DNA of 48,082 nucleotides from Hydrogenophilaceae bacterium (GCA_013389025.1 JACAED010000008.1:1-48082); one strand, 5' to 3'. Counted from the stretch's first letter, positions 1 to 9,160 are shown. Translations and numbers: made by a program. Notes: generated by a model not told the origin, from the sequence alone.

Positions 1-964
1 CCGTCACACCCAGCCTGTGTGATTCGGCAACGATGTTCAGGCCATCATGATCCCTCGTCACATCCTCTCCACGCCGGCATTCGCCAGCGGCCTGATGCTC
101 TCCACCCATGATGACGTGCGTGCAACCATAGTTCCGGGCCACGATGGCACCCAGCAGCTTTTCACGCAGGCTGGATGTTCTGGCCGCGACGGGCAGCATG
201 GCCAATTGGGTCGTCGCCACCGGAAAGCGTGACATCATGGCCTGGAATGAACGAATCAGCGTGATGTATCCGGCGTTTCCGGTGAGGTCCCCGCCACCAC
301 AGGGCAACAGAAGCAGGTTTGCTTCATGTTCTATTGCACTGCGCAGACAAAAGGCAAATTGAGCCTGGTGCATCGGCTGGCGCGCCATATAGGTAACGAT
401 CCTGCGCCAGCCACGCCTGGCAAGCTGTGATCTCAGTTCGGCCGGCCCCAGTCGCAACGAGGTAAAGTCATGATGCTGCGGCATGGATACGCCCTCGATC
501 TTTCCGCCGACCAGCCATGCGCCCGAAACAAGCTCGACCCCTTTGGGCGCCGGCGATTTTTCCAGCAATGAAACGGACTGGGCTACGTCCAGCTGCCACA
601 CATCGCTCACGTCAAGCATCGCGAGCATGAAGCCCTCGCCATCCCTCAAGGCCACGCGATCACCGGGCTTGATCTGCGCAGCCTGCTTTTCATTGACGGA
701 AAGACTGATTGGGATCGGCCAGGCAGTGCCATCCGACAATGTCATCGATTTCAGAACGCTCTCGAAATCGGCTTTGCCGAGATAGCCGGTCAGGGGAGAA
801 TAAGCCCCCCCCATCAGCATTTCGAGCTCACCTGCCTGTTGCCAATCCAGACTGATTGAGGGCAGATCGAATGCCTCCTTTTTCAATGCCTCGGCCCTGT
901 CGGCCGGGACGATCAGATCGACGAGCTTTCCACCATGTGGAGCAATCAAATGGTCCACGTTCAT
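1..964 (-). CDS. ATP-sulfurylase-like protein, 3' end cut by window edge
   Basis: Reading the minus strand from an ATG at 964 gives 321 uninterrupted residues to the window edge. The start APHGGKLVDL, the SPLTGYLGKADFESVL stretch (56-71), LREKLLGAIVARNYGCTHVIMGGEH (267-290) and the later DHDGLN region follow the layout of sulfate adenylyltransferase (ATP sulfurylase), the enzyme that makes APS from ATP and sulfate. The nucleotide-binding HxxH motif is altered: residues 194-202 read ARQPMHQAQ, so the second His is Gln. The usual MRYAGPRE is ARTSSLRE. The start overlaps the DHH gene stop as ATGA, so the two are probably co-translated. An APS-kinase domain could lie beyond the edge but is not visible. 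Family assignment is fairly safe; catalytic activity is doubtful. In an EPS locus, a role in supplying activated sulfate for polysaccharide sulfation is only a guess. Confidence 0.72.
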   Translation of the reverse strand, partial: MNVDHLIAPHGGKLVDLIVPADRAEALKKEAFDLPSISLDWQQAGELEMLMGGAYSPLTGYLGKADFESVLKSMTLSDGTAWPIPISLSVNEKQAAQIKPGDRVALRDGEGFMLAMLDVSDVWQLDVAQSVSLLEKSPAPKGVELVSGAWLVGGKIEGVSMPQHHDFTSLRLGPAELRSQLARRGWRRIVTYMARQPMHQAQFAFCLRSAIEHEANLLLLPCGGGDLTGNAGYITLIRSFQAMMSRFPVATTQLAMLPVAARTSSLREKLLGAIVARNYGCTHVIMGGEHQAAGECRRGEDVTRDHDGLNIVAESHRLGVT

Positions 965-1917
965 CCTTTGTAGACGCCAAAAAAAGTATTCACGAAACGG
1001 CTGTAATCCGCCTCGGGCAAATGGTTGATGCCTGCCGCCCCCTTGCGCCCCCCACCGGTTTCGAACTGGCTGCAAACTTCGTCCGCGCCGGATTTGTTTG
1101 CCAACGGCGCGCGCACGCTGACGACATAACCGCCACCAGGCTTGCGTGTTAGCACGGCATGTGCCAGGCTGGGTGAAGTTTCTGCCAGCCTATTGCCCAG
1201 CACGCCGGAAATACGCCGTGCCCACTTCTCGGCGGGCAGGACATAAATTCGCCCCGACGGGCGCTCTTCCTCTGGCCTGGCACTCTCAGCATGCGCCATA
1301 TCATCGGCAAAACCGTTACGTAATACCTGAAATGCGGGCTCGGTAGCGATCATGTCGAAAGGATCAACATACTGATGCACGATGCGATACAAGACATCCG
1401 GCTCGTAATGCAGGTCCGCCAGCGTTTCGCCATAGCCGTTGTAATTCAGGCATTCGCCCAGTTCGCGCAATTGCTCGAGTTGGGCATCGTTCAGCTTTAA
1501 TGGCGCAGCGGCCTTGCGCGCAGACTGGGCCAGATTGTCGCCGAACGCCGCGGTCACCGCCCAAGCAAGATGTTTGCCGCCTAGATAGTCATTGACCAGC
1601 AGGCTGGTGCAGGTTTCCGGACTGGTGTCGATATGCGCTTCGAAATTTGGGTGTTCGGGAATATCGCCGGACTGATGATGATCAAAATACCGAACACTGG
1701 CCCCTGCGGCCAGTGCTGCATCCAGCGCTTCGCGGTTTTTCGACAGCGCCACATCCAGCACGGTGATTCTGTCGCCCGCTTGCGCCTTGACGCGTTTCAG
1801 CAGACTGATATCACGCTTGGGGCCGGTGATGAGTTGCGAGTCGGCGGGTTCCGCCAGACGGAGCTGGTGCAGGGCGCATACACCGTCGGCATCGCCGTTG
1901 AAGACATCGTATAGCAA
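961..1917 (-). CDS. DHH-family phosphoesterase
   Basis: The 318-residue protein has the DHH phosphoesterase signatures: NGDADG (7-12), LDV around residue 55, DHH (79-81) and a C-terminal GGGRKGAAGIN of the DHHA1 type. Family members hydrolyse phosphodiester bonds in short nucleotides, cyclic dinucleotides or pAp using metal ions held by the Asp/His motifs. The start codon is TTG with AGGGAA a few bases upstream; the protein begins directly with the DVFNGDADG core, so no earlier start is needed. Its stop overlaps the start of the ATP-sulfurylase-like gene by four bases (ATGA). That link makes a nucleotide such as pAp or PAPS by-products a possible substrate, but this is inference from context. 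Cytoplasmic; no signal peptide or membrane segment. Confidence 0.85.
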   Translation of the reverse strand: MLYDVFNGDADGVCALHQLRLAEPADSQLITGPKRDISLLKRVKAQAGDRITVLDVALSKNREALDAALAAGASVRYFDHHQSGDIPEHPNFEAHIDTSPETCTSLLVNDYLGGKHLAWAVTAAFGDNLAQSARKAAAPLKLNDAQLEQLRELGECLNYNGYGETLADLHYEPDVLYRIVHQYVDPFDMIATEPAFQVLRNGFADDMAHAESARPEEERPSGRIYVLPAEKWARRISGVLGNRLAETSPSLAHAVLTRKPGGGYVVSVRAPLANKSGADEVCSQFETGGGRKGAAGINHLPEADYSRFVNTFFGVYKG

Positions 1918-1971
1918 GCAGGTTCCCTGAATCTGGAATATCGGGAGTTTTTATACCACAAGCAGACCGGT

Positions 1972-4401
1972 TTACGCCGCATCAGCCGTGTGATGCCGTG
2001 TCTCATGCAAATGACGACGACGCAAATGCCTTTTCCTGCCGGGCTTCGCATCAGTTGAACAATCCCAGGCAGCGCTGACCAGAAGCAACCCATGAACCAT
2101 GAGGGCGAGCCTTGGGGCATCCACCAGACTGTCAACCACGCCGACCACGAACCATGCACTCATGACTGCGAGTAAAACGGTGGCGTCGATACTGCCCTGT
2201 CCCACCGCCCTCATCAATCTGACCAGCGCCAGCACCATGATCAGGCCGAACAGCATCATGCCCAGCCAGCCCTGCTCGAACAGCAGGTGCACCCACAGGT
2301 TCTTGGCATGCCAGAAAAGGTGATCATTGGACTTGAAAAACCAGAAATCGCCCCCCTTTGAAAAATCACCATTTTTGAGCAAATCACGGCCCCGTGAATC
2401 GAGGAGGCGTACATTGTCGATTTCCACCACCGTCCCTGCGGCCGGGTTGTACAGGGAAAACTGCACTGGCCGTCTCGTCAGCCAGTTACCCGCCCCCACA
2501 ATCCCGCTGCTGAAGGTTTGTGCATGTTGATGCCATACCTGTCTGCCTGGGCTGAAATCAATTTTCAGCCATTGGCACTGCCGTGAATTGAACAGGATTT
2601 TTTCGCACAACGAAGCCTCCAGTCCTGCCATCGTGGCAGGAGCGCGAACTGCAATTTCGAGTCTGAGCAATTCATTCGGACGTGGTGCCACACGCTGGGC
2701 CATGTAGAGCGTGTCTGCGGAATTGAGCGCCAGCCAGGTATTGCCGTCTTTTGTGACATAGCGATAGCTACCCACCCGGTCAGGCAGCTGACTGGCAAGG
2801 TTCGATGCCGGAAGCGTGCCCAAACCCTGTCCGAACACTGCAGTCAACACCCCTGCATTCCGCATGTCCAGCACCTCTGCCCAATGCCGGAAGCGGATGC
2901 CCGCATCGGTTACGGTTTGCTCCATGCGCTGCTTCCAGAACAATCCCGACACGCCGGCCAGCATGATGCCGACCGTCATAGCCCCCAGCATCAGCGGCAG
3001 AGCGAGTCCTGTCTTTACTCTGTTTGTCCTGCGTTTGCCCAAGAAGGCCCCTGCGACAAAGATCAGAAGCATCGCCGCCAGGGCAATAGCTCCCCCCCGT
3101 GAGACCGTGAAAAACAAGGCATAAACACCGAGCAGGAACACCATGCCCGCCAGAATACGCAGAACAGGCTTGATCGATGAGAATGCCAGCCCCAAAACAA
3201 ACGGCAGCGCAATCACCAGATAGGCTTCGATGTGCCCTCCTCCAGTGTGCATGCTTGAGAAACCGGCTGTGACGCGGTAATCAGCCGTTGTGGCAGTCCC
3301 GGCAAACATCATCTGTTCCCAGACCACCCACAGGCTGACGCCCAGCACACCCAGCGCCATGCCGAATGAAAACTTCTGGAACGCATTTGCTGCCCCGGGC
3401 AGTGATCGATACAACCCATAGAACACCAGCCCCCAAAGCAAACCCTTGCCAACCCGCAGACTGTTGTAATGACTCCAGTAGGCACTGAAAGCATTGTCAT
3501 CGAGCGGCTGCAAAGGGAACAAGCCAAGCAGCAAGCTCACCAGCGCAGCCAGTACAAATATTCCCAGCAGACCACCCAATTTGGGAACAGCCCATGCCGA
3601 CATCTTGAAGCGCCGCTGCAACAAGGCTACCGCCAGAGTCACCAGCATCAGCAGGTCAAACTCATCCCAGAAAAACCTGCCGCTCCAATGAGCGAGGTCG
3701 AGCAAGGCCAGCGCAGGCGGAATGACAATCAGCCACGTCAAGGGCAGGAACCACAGCAAGGCCGCGTAAAGAATCAAACCAGCTACCAAACCTGCTTGCA
3801 TGAACGGGAACTGATACAGGCTTATGCCCGCACCCGCCACCAAGAATAGTGCGAAGATGCGTCCAGCCAGGCCGCGGCCGGCAAAAGCGGCCGGGTTGAC
3901 GCAAATCGCCATGCGTTCCGGAGCAAGCCTGGATTGCAGGGGAACATGTGCGGATGTCCCACTCGCTACATTTTGATCTGAGGTCGGCACAGGCAGCGCG
4001 CCTTTTGTCCTGACTGCCAGCCACCTGCCCAATGCGAGACCGGGTATGGCGAACACGGCTTCCAGGACTTCCTTGTAATTCAAATCCGGGAGCACGACCA
4101 AACCTGTCGCCAACAGTCCAAGAACCACCAGGGGCGCGCAAATTGTGACCACCCGAATGCCGCCCGCCAATGTGTAAAGAAACCCGACAGGCGCCCAGAG
4201 TATGGCGGTTTTGATCAGTCGATAGATATGACCGGGAAGGGTGGAGAGATAGGTAACAGGCTCCGCCAGTTGAGTGAAGGCAATCTGGCCACTGCCATCC
4301 AGTGGAACCAGTGCAGCCCCAAACGCAAGCAGGAGCATGGCACCCCAATAATTAAATGATTCTTTTGGGGTGACAGGAATTGCCCTACGTGACGAAACCA
4401 A
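1972..4401 (-). CDS. O-antigen ligase/polymerase-type membrane protein with inserted beta domain
   Basis: About 809 residues. The N-terminal part (YWGAMLLLAFGAALVPLDGS onward) resembles the C-terminal half of VanZ-like proteins. A long polytopic region follows, with the Wzy/WaaL-type core including GGGHIEAYLVIALPFVLG and FFTVSRGGAIAL. Between two late membrane segments lies a soluble stretch of roughly 150-200 residues (from VGSYRYVTKDGNTWLALN to RGRDLLKNGDFSKGGDFW) that looks like a galactose-binding-type beta-sandwich placed in the periplasmic loop. The likely role is polymerisation or ligation of polysaccharide at the periplasmic face of the inner membrane. I chose a TTG start at 4401 because GGAGG lies just upstream; an in-frame TTG at 4431 is the alternative. 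It follows the PEP-CTERM gene by about 100 bases and is probably part of the EPS/glycosylation gene run. Confidence 0.75.
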   Translation of the reverse strand: MVSSRRAIPVTPKESFNYWGAMLLLAFGAALVPLDGSGQIAFTQLAEPVTYLSTLPGHIYRLIKTAILWAPVGFLYTLAGGIRVVTICAPLVVLGLLATGLVVLPDLNYKEVLEAVFAIPGLALGRWLAVRTKGALPVPTSDQNVASGTSAHVPLQSRLAPERMAICVNPAAFAGRGLAGRIFALFLVAGAGISLYQFPFMQAGLVAGLILYAALLWFLPLTWLIVIPPALALLDLAHWSGRFFWDEFDLLMLVTLAVALLQRRFKMSAWAVPKLGGLLGIFVLAALVSLLLGLFPLQPLDDNAFSAYWSHYNSLRVGKGLLWGLVFYGLYRSLPGAANAFQKFSFGMALGVLGVSLWVVWEQMMFAGTATTADYRVTAGFSSMHTGGGHIEAYLVIALPFVLGLAFSSIKPVLRILAGMVFLLGVYALFFTVSRGGAIALAAMLLIFVAGAFLGKRRTNRVKTGLALPLMLGAMTVGIMLAGVSGLFWKQRMEQTVTDAGIRFRHWAEVLDMRNAGVLTAVFGQGLGTLPASNLASQLPDRVGSYRYVTKDGNTWLALNSADTLYMAQRVAPRPNELLRLEIAVRAPATMAGLEASLCEKILFNSRQCQWLKIDFSPGRQVWHQHAQTFSSGIVGAGNWLTRRPVQFSLYNPAAGTVVEIDNVRLLDSRGRDLLKNGDFSKGGDFWFFKSNDHLFWHAKNLWVHLLFEQGWLGMMLFGLIMVLALVRLMRAVGQGSIDATVLLAVMSAWFVVGVVDSLVDAPRLALMVHGLLLVSAAWDCSTDAKPGRKRHLRRRHLHETRHHTADAA

Positions 4402-4502
4402 GTTTCCTCCCAGGATCCAGGCAGGACTCAAAGGAAGAAATTGTAATGCGTAAAAGCGGCCAGCTTGAGCAGTAACGCGCTATGACGCTTTGCAGACAGG
4501 AA

Positions 4503-5039
4503 TTACTGGGGTGCTCTTTTTCGCCGCAATGAAACTGCCAGCGCGCCCAGACCCAATCCCAGCAAGGCCATGGTGCCCGGTTCCGGGATTGAGGCAGTGT
4601 TATAAAGGTGATAGGTCCCATTCACAGTTGTAAACCCAGATGGTCCAGAAAGAGACGCCGTGCGAACAGGATCGGCAGTACTGGTACAGTTTGGATTCGT
4701 TGCCTCGTCTGGAACAACAACACTCAAATTCAATACGTAGGAATTATCTTCATTAGCAGGAATTGCTGCATTAACCCCAACGTTGTTTACCCCCTGATCC
4801 AGACATTCCCCATTCTTGAACGTGTAAATCTGGCTCGTCACAGGCGAAGGAATATTGAATGTCAAGGCAGGATGTGTTCCAAATGTATTCGCCGCAATCG
4901 TTAATGTGCCCGGTGCTTCGGTGCCCGCAGGGCCGGAAAGCGCTCCCTTGAGAAAAAAGAAATGGGCCGCAAAACTGGCTGGACTGATGACTGAAAACGC
5001 AAGCGCAGCAAGCAAAACCATACGTGTGGGACTGGTCAT
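4503..5039 (-). CDS. PEP-CTERM sorting-domain protein (small)
   Basis: 178 residues: a signal peptide (MTSPTRMVLLAALAFSVISP, cleavage probably after ASFA), a short secreted domain with two cysteines, and a C-terminal tail PEPGTMALLGLGLGALAVSL followed by RRKR. That tail is the PEP-CTERM signal: Pro-Glu-Pro motif, one hydrophobic helix, basic end. Such proteins are recognised and cleaved by an exosortase at the inner membrane and exported, often into the EPS matrix. The ATG at 5039 was chosen because TAGAGGTAG precedes it and the signal peptide starts there. A sigma-54-type promoter at 5075-5090 lies between this gene and the upstream ligase gene, so it can be transcribed independently. The function of the secreted domain is unknown. 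Confidence 0.85.
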   Translation of the reverse strand: MTSPTRMVLLAALAFSVISPASFAAHFFFLKGALSGPAGTEAPGTLTIAANTFGTHPALTFNIPSPVTSQIYTFKNGECLDQGVNNVGVNAAIPANEDNSYVLNLSVVVPDEATNPNCTSTADPVRTASLSGPSGFTTVNGTYHLYNTASIPEPGTMALLGLGLGALAVSLRRKRAPQ

Positions 5040-5074
5040 TTTGACTACCTCTAATTCAAATTCAACCAAAAACA

Positions 5075-5090
5075 AGCAATAATCACGCCG
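5075..5090 (-). promoter_or_regulatory. Predicted sigma-54 (-24/-12) promoter of the small PEP-CTERM gene
   Basis: On the minus strand the bases read CGGCGTGATTATTGCT. Compared with TGGCACG-N4-TTGCW, the invariant GG and GC have the correct ten-base spacing, and TTGCT matches fully. It sits 36-51 bases upstream of the ATG at 5039, leaving a leader of roughly 25 bases. RpoN-dependent PEP-CTERM genes fit the presence of PrsK/PrsR in this window. Confidence 0.68.
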
Positions 5091-5108
5091 GACAATAATT
5101 TCAATGAC

Positions 5109-6416
5109 TTAGCGCTGGGTATCAGGTGTATTTGTAAGACTTGCCGACACCCTGACCGGGCGTAAAGATGAGTCTAAGTCACCGACTCCGGGTTCACTCA
5201 CGGCCAGCCGGCCAGCGATCATGGCGCAGATGATCAGCCACAATGGCAATTCCCAGTAGGCAATCCCCAAGGTCAGCGCACCCGCCAGATAAGCCACCAG
5301 CGCAGCTTGCAACATGCCTGCAATGGGTCCGGCCCAAATCAGGTTCGGCTGTCTGCAGCGCCGAATCAGAAATCCGAGGCTCAATATCGTGCCGGCAAAC
5401 AACACGCCCCATATTACCAGGCCGACAAAACCATGCTCGGCAAGCATTTCGATATAGGCACTGTGCCAGTCCAGAAACCGGCCATTCGATTCCGACAGAA
5501 TGGGCCAGGCATTGAACCCATGGCCCGTTAAGGGATCCTTGAGCGCGGCTTCCCAGCCGATTCTCCAGATTTCCAGCCGGCTTTGCGCGGAGCCGTCATC
5601 CTGGAAGGCCAGCATGCTTCCCATGCGCGCCAGCCATTGCTCCGAAAATACCATGGGCACAAGCAGCGCAGCCAATATAAAAATTGGAATGGCAAGCATT
5701 TTTCGCCGGCTATGCCAGACCAGCAGCACACTCATGGCAATGAGACTCAACAGCCCGCCTCTCGACCATGAGCTCAGGGCAGAAAGAAAACTCAGAACAA
5801 TCAGGCCCAGGATTACCCAGTACAGGAGCTTGTCGCGGCTTTCATGCAGCCAGATGAACAAAAGCGGGATAGTCATGGCTACCGCGACGGAAAATTCGTT
5901 GTTGTCGCCAAACTGGCTGCCGGGTGGTCCATACACGCGATCCCCGAACCCGGTCATGACGGCCCAATAACCCCCTTTGATCGTCACCAGGGCAATCGAG
6001 AGTGCGATGGTGACCAGCAACAGAAACAGTTTCTCCCGGGTATCGATCAAGAGCCAGACCAGCACCAGCGGTGGGAGAATCTTGAGGACTTCCACCAGTT
6101 TCTCGCGCGCGGCGATGGGCGCGAGAGCAAAGTAGGTGGAGACGAAGTACCAGCCAAACAAAAGCGCCAGCATCATCAGGCGCCAGTCCCAATGAAGTTC
6201 TGGCCATCTTCTCAGCCGGAATCGCTCAAACGCATACCCGGTTGTTGTTGCGGCAAAGAGGGCCTGAAAGGCAGGGAAGGTCCTCATGAAGCCTTCTCCG
6301 TACCCATGAGGATGCATGAAACCCAGCACAGCGAGTCCCAGCACCCCTAACCATGGACGGTATAGGGCGAGGACGATGAAGCCGAGGAGTATTACGAACA
6401 GGGCGTGGTCGCGCAT
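5109..6416 (-). CDS. Exosortase-system O-glycosylation ligase (Wzy/WaaL type)
   Basis: 435 residues from the ATG at 6416. The N-terminus MRDHALFVILLGFIVLALYR followed by PWLGVLGLAVLGFMHPHGYG is characteristic of the putative O-glycosylation ligases that accompany exosortase A. The protein is polytopic, with roughly ten membrane segments. The Wzy_C region carries FLSALSSWSRGGLLSLIAMS and a later HGFNAWPILSESNGRFLDWHS loop, where HSAYIEMLAEHGFVGL resembles the O-antigen ligase active-site loop. It probably transfers glycan from a lipid carrier to exported PEP-CTERM proteins, or polymerises glycan. The reading frame is open for another 78 codons upstream, but that stretch overlaps the VanZ gene and is not family-like; the chosen start lies 11 bases after the VanZ stop. 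Confidence 0.85.
   Translation of the reverse strand: MRDHALFVILLGFIVLALYRPWLGVLGLAVLGFMHPHGYGEGFMRTFPAFQALFAATTTGYAFERFRLRRWPELHWDWRLMMLALLFGWYFVSTYFALAPIAAREKLVEVLKILPPLVLVWLLIDTREKLFLLLVTIALSIALVTIKGGYWAVMTGFGDRVYGPPGSQFGDNNEFSVAVAMTIPLLFIWLHESRDKLLYWVILGLIVLSFLSALSSWSRGGLLSLIAMSVLLVWHSRRKMLAIPIFILAALLVPMVFSEQWLARMGSMLAFQDDGSAQSRLEIWRIGWEAALKDPLTGHGFNAWPILSESNGRFLDWHSAYIEMLAEHGFVGLVIWGVLFAGTILSLGFLIRRCRQPNLIWAGPIAGMLQAALVAYLAGALTLGIAYWELPLWLIICAMIAGRLAVSEPGVGDLDSSLRPVRVSASLTNTPDTQR
5133..5149 (-). promoter_or_regulatory. Candidate PrsR activator site (17-bp TGT...ACA element)
   Basis: Reads TGTCGGCAAGTCTTACA on the minus strand, inside the 3' end of the O-glycosylation ligase gene and 43 bases upstream of the -24 box at 5090. 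The same TGTCGG-N6-TTACA pattern occurs upstream of the second PEP-CTERM gene at 34694-34710. Assignment to PrsR is inferred from co-occurrence only. Confidence 0.45.
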
Positions 6417-6427
6417 GGCATTTACGA

Positions 6428-7801
6428 TCAATCTACGGTTCCGTTTCCACGCATTTTTGCTCGCTGTGCCCTTCCCATGCGCGGGCGCATCAACCCGGTC
6501 AAGAAAAAGCCCAATACGCCACCCAGAAACTGAAGAAACGGGTCCATGATGTCCGGACTTTTTCCGGGCTGGATCAACCTGCCCGCCACAACGCACAGCG
6601 CAAAACCTGCGATCAGGGCTATCGATATCCATGTTGCGTAGCCGCGCCACATGTACCGCAATCTGGACACAAACCAGCCCAGAAACATGCCCAAGGGGAT
6701 GAAGAACAGGACCTTGTGCATCACTTCGGTCATTGCACGATACTCTGAGCCAAAATAGTATGCCTGAAAGGGCACGCTTCCCATCAAACGATGCAGCCTT
6801 TCACGCATGAAAGCGCCTTCAGTCCGGAATTCGAACGGATACCAGAACACGATCATGATCAATCCTGCCCAGACAGCTGCCAGCACCAGGGGCATAACGG
6901 CGAATCCGGTATGTCCAGCCGGCCTTTGAAGTTTGGCGTTTCCATTGAAAACGTTGACAAACCAGACACCCGCACCCGCACCAAGGGCAGCAGTGAAAAT
7001 ATCGGTCATATCCGATATTCTCGAATAAACGAATAACTGCAAACATTCCAGTAGCGCTGCCGCACCCGTCATGATGGTCCACACTCTCAAAGCGGAGGTT
7101 CTATCCGACCATCTCCACAGAAAGGCGGGAACCGCCCAGAGCAGAGCGTCACTTGCCAGTTCGTAGAGGGCGTGCACGGGGTTGTGCGGCACCCTTGCAA
7201 AGGGCAGCAGATTGAGCTTGCCTTCGCGGAATTTGTGGTAGACCTCGACCGGGCTGATGGTCAGATCCAGCGGCAGCAGGCTGTAGCCGAACAGGAAAAA
7301 CAAATAAATCAGCGTTAGGCGTTTGGTGATTGCAAGGTTGTCACTGACGGTTTTCCAACCTGCCAGCCAGTGTGCGAAACGCTGGCCGTACACCCACCAG
7401 ACGGCCACCCCAATGATCCCTCCCAGCATTTCTGCCACAAGATCGTTCAGGGAAACCGTACGTTGTGGGAAATACAGTTGCGTAAACTCAATACCCAGAC
7501 TCAGCAATCCCGCGCAACAAATGACCAGCAAGGATGGCAATATTATTGCGGACGGTTTGCTGCCAAGCGCCAGTGCACCTGTCCACAGGAATGCCAGTGG
7601 AATGAACAGTAGCAGATTCGCCACCCAGTCCGCGCGGGAATCAATGCCCAGTCTGAGGAATTCAATCTGTCTGAACCTTGCCACGGCTTCATTCCATGGC
7701 ATGAATTGGTAATCCAGTGGCACCAGGCTTCCATAGATGACAAATACCGTGTAGCCCAATGAGACCCATTGCAGAAAGGCACGAATGTGCCGGTTCGGCA
7801 T
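6428..7801 (-). CDS. VanZ-family multi-pass membrane protein
   Basis: About 457 residues with two VanZ-like halves: YGSLVPLDYQFMPWNEAVARF near the start and GYSLLPLDLTISPVEVYHKF in the middle, each followed by hydrophobic helices. The recurring 'SL(V/L)PLD' entry motif is typical of VanZ-like domains in exosortase/EPS loci. The biochemical role of such proteins is unknown; membrane location is clear from at least ten hydrophobic segments. The start MPNRHIRAFLQW at 7801 is preferred over an in-frame start 20 codons earlier because the longer form would overlap the beta-helix gene by 47 bases. It is followed closely by the O-glycosylation ligase gene, so the two are probably one transcript. Confidence 0.8.
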   Translation of the reverse strand: MPNRHIRAFLQWVSLGYTVFVIYGSLVPLDYQFMPWNEAVARFRQIEFLRLGIDSRADWVANLLLFIPLAFLWTGALALGSKPSAIILPSLLVICCAGLLSLGIEFTQLYFPQRTVSLNDLVAEMLGGIIGVAVWWVYGQRFAHWLAGWKTVSDNLAITKRLTLIYLFFLFGYSLLPLDLTISPVEVYHKFREGKLNLLPFARVPHNPVHALYELASDALLWAVPAFLWRWSDRTSALRVWTIMTGAAALLECLQLFVYSRISDMTDIFTAALGAGAGVWFVNVFNGNAKLQRPAGHTGFAVMPLVLAAVWAGLIMIVFWYPFEFRTEGAFMRERLHRLMGSVPFQAYYFGSEYRAMTEVMHKVLFFIPLGMFLGWFVSRLRYMWRGYATWISIALIAGFALCVVAGRLIQPGKSPDIMDPFLQFLGGVLGFFLTGLMRPRMGRAQRAKMRGNGTVD

Positions 7802-7814
7802 GAGGCCTGAATGA

Positions 7815-9140
7815 TCAACGGGTTCGCGGGATTTTCTCGTTTTCACGGAAAAACCTGTCAATCATCTCGCGGGAAATCATTGCGCCGGGCGTCGAAACAT
7901 TGCGACGTTTTTCTGCCCCTATCCTGTCCCATTCAGGGTATGCCCGATAAATTTGAATCAAGCGGCCTGGCAAATCCTTCTGATTCCGGCCACGCTTAAT
8001 CAAGCTCGTTGAAAGATCATGAATCCGCTCAGGTCCCGCAAGGTCATGTTGATAGGTCATGAGGAGATTTTCTTCAGCATTTCTGGCCTGGAGCGGATTT
8101 GTTGCCGAGATGATGTTGCCGGTGATTCTCTGGGTAAAACCCTCATCCGCCATGGATGGCTCGCTGACCCGAATACCCGTGCCTGATGCAAGAACAGTAT
8201 TGTAGAAAACCTCCATGTCCCGAGGAATGTCGTTGTGCGGCTGGATGTTTATGGCGTCACCAAAAGGATTGATGAACATGTTGTTGTACAGCACAACGCG
8301 TCCTTCTGCCTGAAACAGCGCTTCAGTGGGATTGTTCAGGAATACATTGCCGTAAACCAGATAGCGGTCATCGCTCCCCGCGCCCTGCAAGGGCCAATGG
8401 CCAAGCAGGACATTGGGACGCGCACGTTTCTCGGTGGAAGAGTTGGCGGCCTTGCGAAAGAAATTGTTGCGTATCATCGTGACGGCAGGCATCAAGCCTT
8501 CAGCATTTTCGGCAGGACGTCCTTTCTGGTGTTTGATCTGCAGGTTGTAACCCACGCTGTCCAGCACCCAGTTGTTTTCGATCAGCCCTTCCCAGAACGG
8601 GTCCGAGCCATCGGAATCGCCGAGGTAGATGCCCGTTCCTGCACCTTCTATCACGTTGCCGCGAATGATCCAGCCGCGTGCCGGGCACTTGGTGGAAATG
8701 CCGACAGTAAGCTGGTTGTTGCCGTGTCCTGTTATGTGGAGATTTTCCAGCGTGACATGATGCGCGAATTGGGCATGGCCTTCAGCCTTGACCGCATCCA
8801 CTGGCAGATTTCGACCATCCAGTTCCAGATTCCGGATAACGATGTGCTGAACATTGACGAGACTAACCGTATTGGCGCCGGGTCGCGCAAGGAAGCGAGC
8901 TCTTTCGCCCGTGGCAGGTCCTTCCACGACAATTGGCCTGTTGGCCCGACCCTGAATGCCATGCAAAGGCAAGCCATTGTGATAATCACCCGGCTTCAGC
9001 AGAAGCCGGTCACCCGGTTCGAGCCGCGTAATAACACTTCGGTAATCTTCCGGGCCTGCAGGATAATCGCCCGCCACCGCCAGATTCACCTGACCGGCCA
9101 GCAATATCGACAAGAAGCTGATCACCGACGGCGCATGCAT
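7815..9140 (-). CDS. Secreted right-handed beta-helix protein
   Basis: 441 residues with an N-terminal signal peptide (hydrophobic SFLSILLAGQVNLAVAG). The first part, LEPGDRLLLKPGDYHNGLPL then RPIVVEGP, is the opening of parallel beta-helix proteins of the chondroitinase-B/NosD type. It is followed by repeating rungs such as IVIRNLELDGRN, VTLENLHITGHGNNQ, WIIRGNVIEGAGTGIYLGDS and LVYGNVFLNNPTEALFQ. Family members bind, cleave or epimerise polysaccharides outside the cytoplasm, so EPS processing is plausible here, but no catalytic residues could be assigned. AGGATTAA precedes the ATG at 9140. It lies 20 bases after aroK and just before the VanZ gene. Confidence 0.8.
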   Translation of the reverse strand: MHAPSVISFLSILLAGQVNLAVAGDYPAGPEDYRSVITRLEPGDRLLLKPGDYHNGLPLHGIQGRANRPIVVEGPATGERARFLARPGANTVSLVNVQHIVIRNLELDGRNLPVDAVKAEGHAQFAHHVTLENLHITGHGNNQLTVGISTKCPARGWIIRGNVIEGAGTGIYLGDSDGSDPFWEGLIENNWVLDSVGYNLQIKHQKGRPAENAEGLMPAVTMIRNNFFRKAANSSTEKRARPNVLLGHWPLQGAGSDDRYLVYGNVFLNNPTEALFQAEGRVVLYNNMFINPFGDAINIQPHNDIPRDMEVFYNTVLASGTGIRVSEPSMADEGFTQRITGNIISATNPLQARNAEENLLMTYQHDLAGPERIHDLSTSLIKRGRNQKDLPGRLIQIYRAYPEWDRIGAEKRRNVSTPGAMISREMIDRFFRENEKIPRTR

Positions 9141-9160
9141 GATTTAATCCTGCTGAATCG

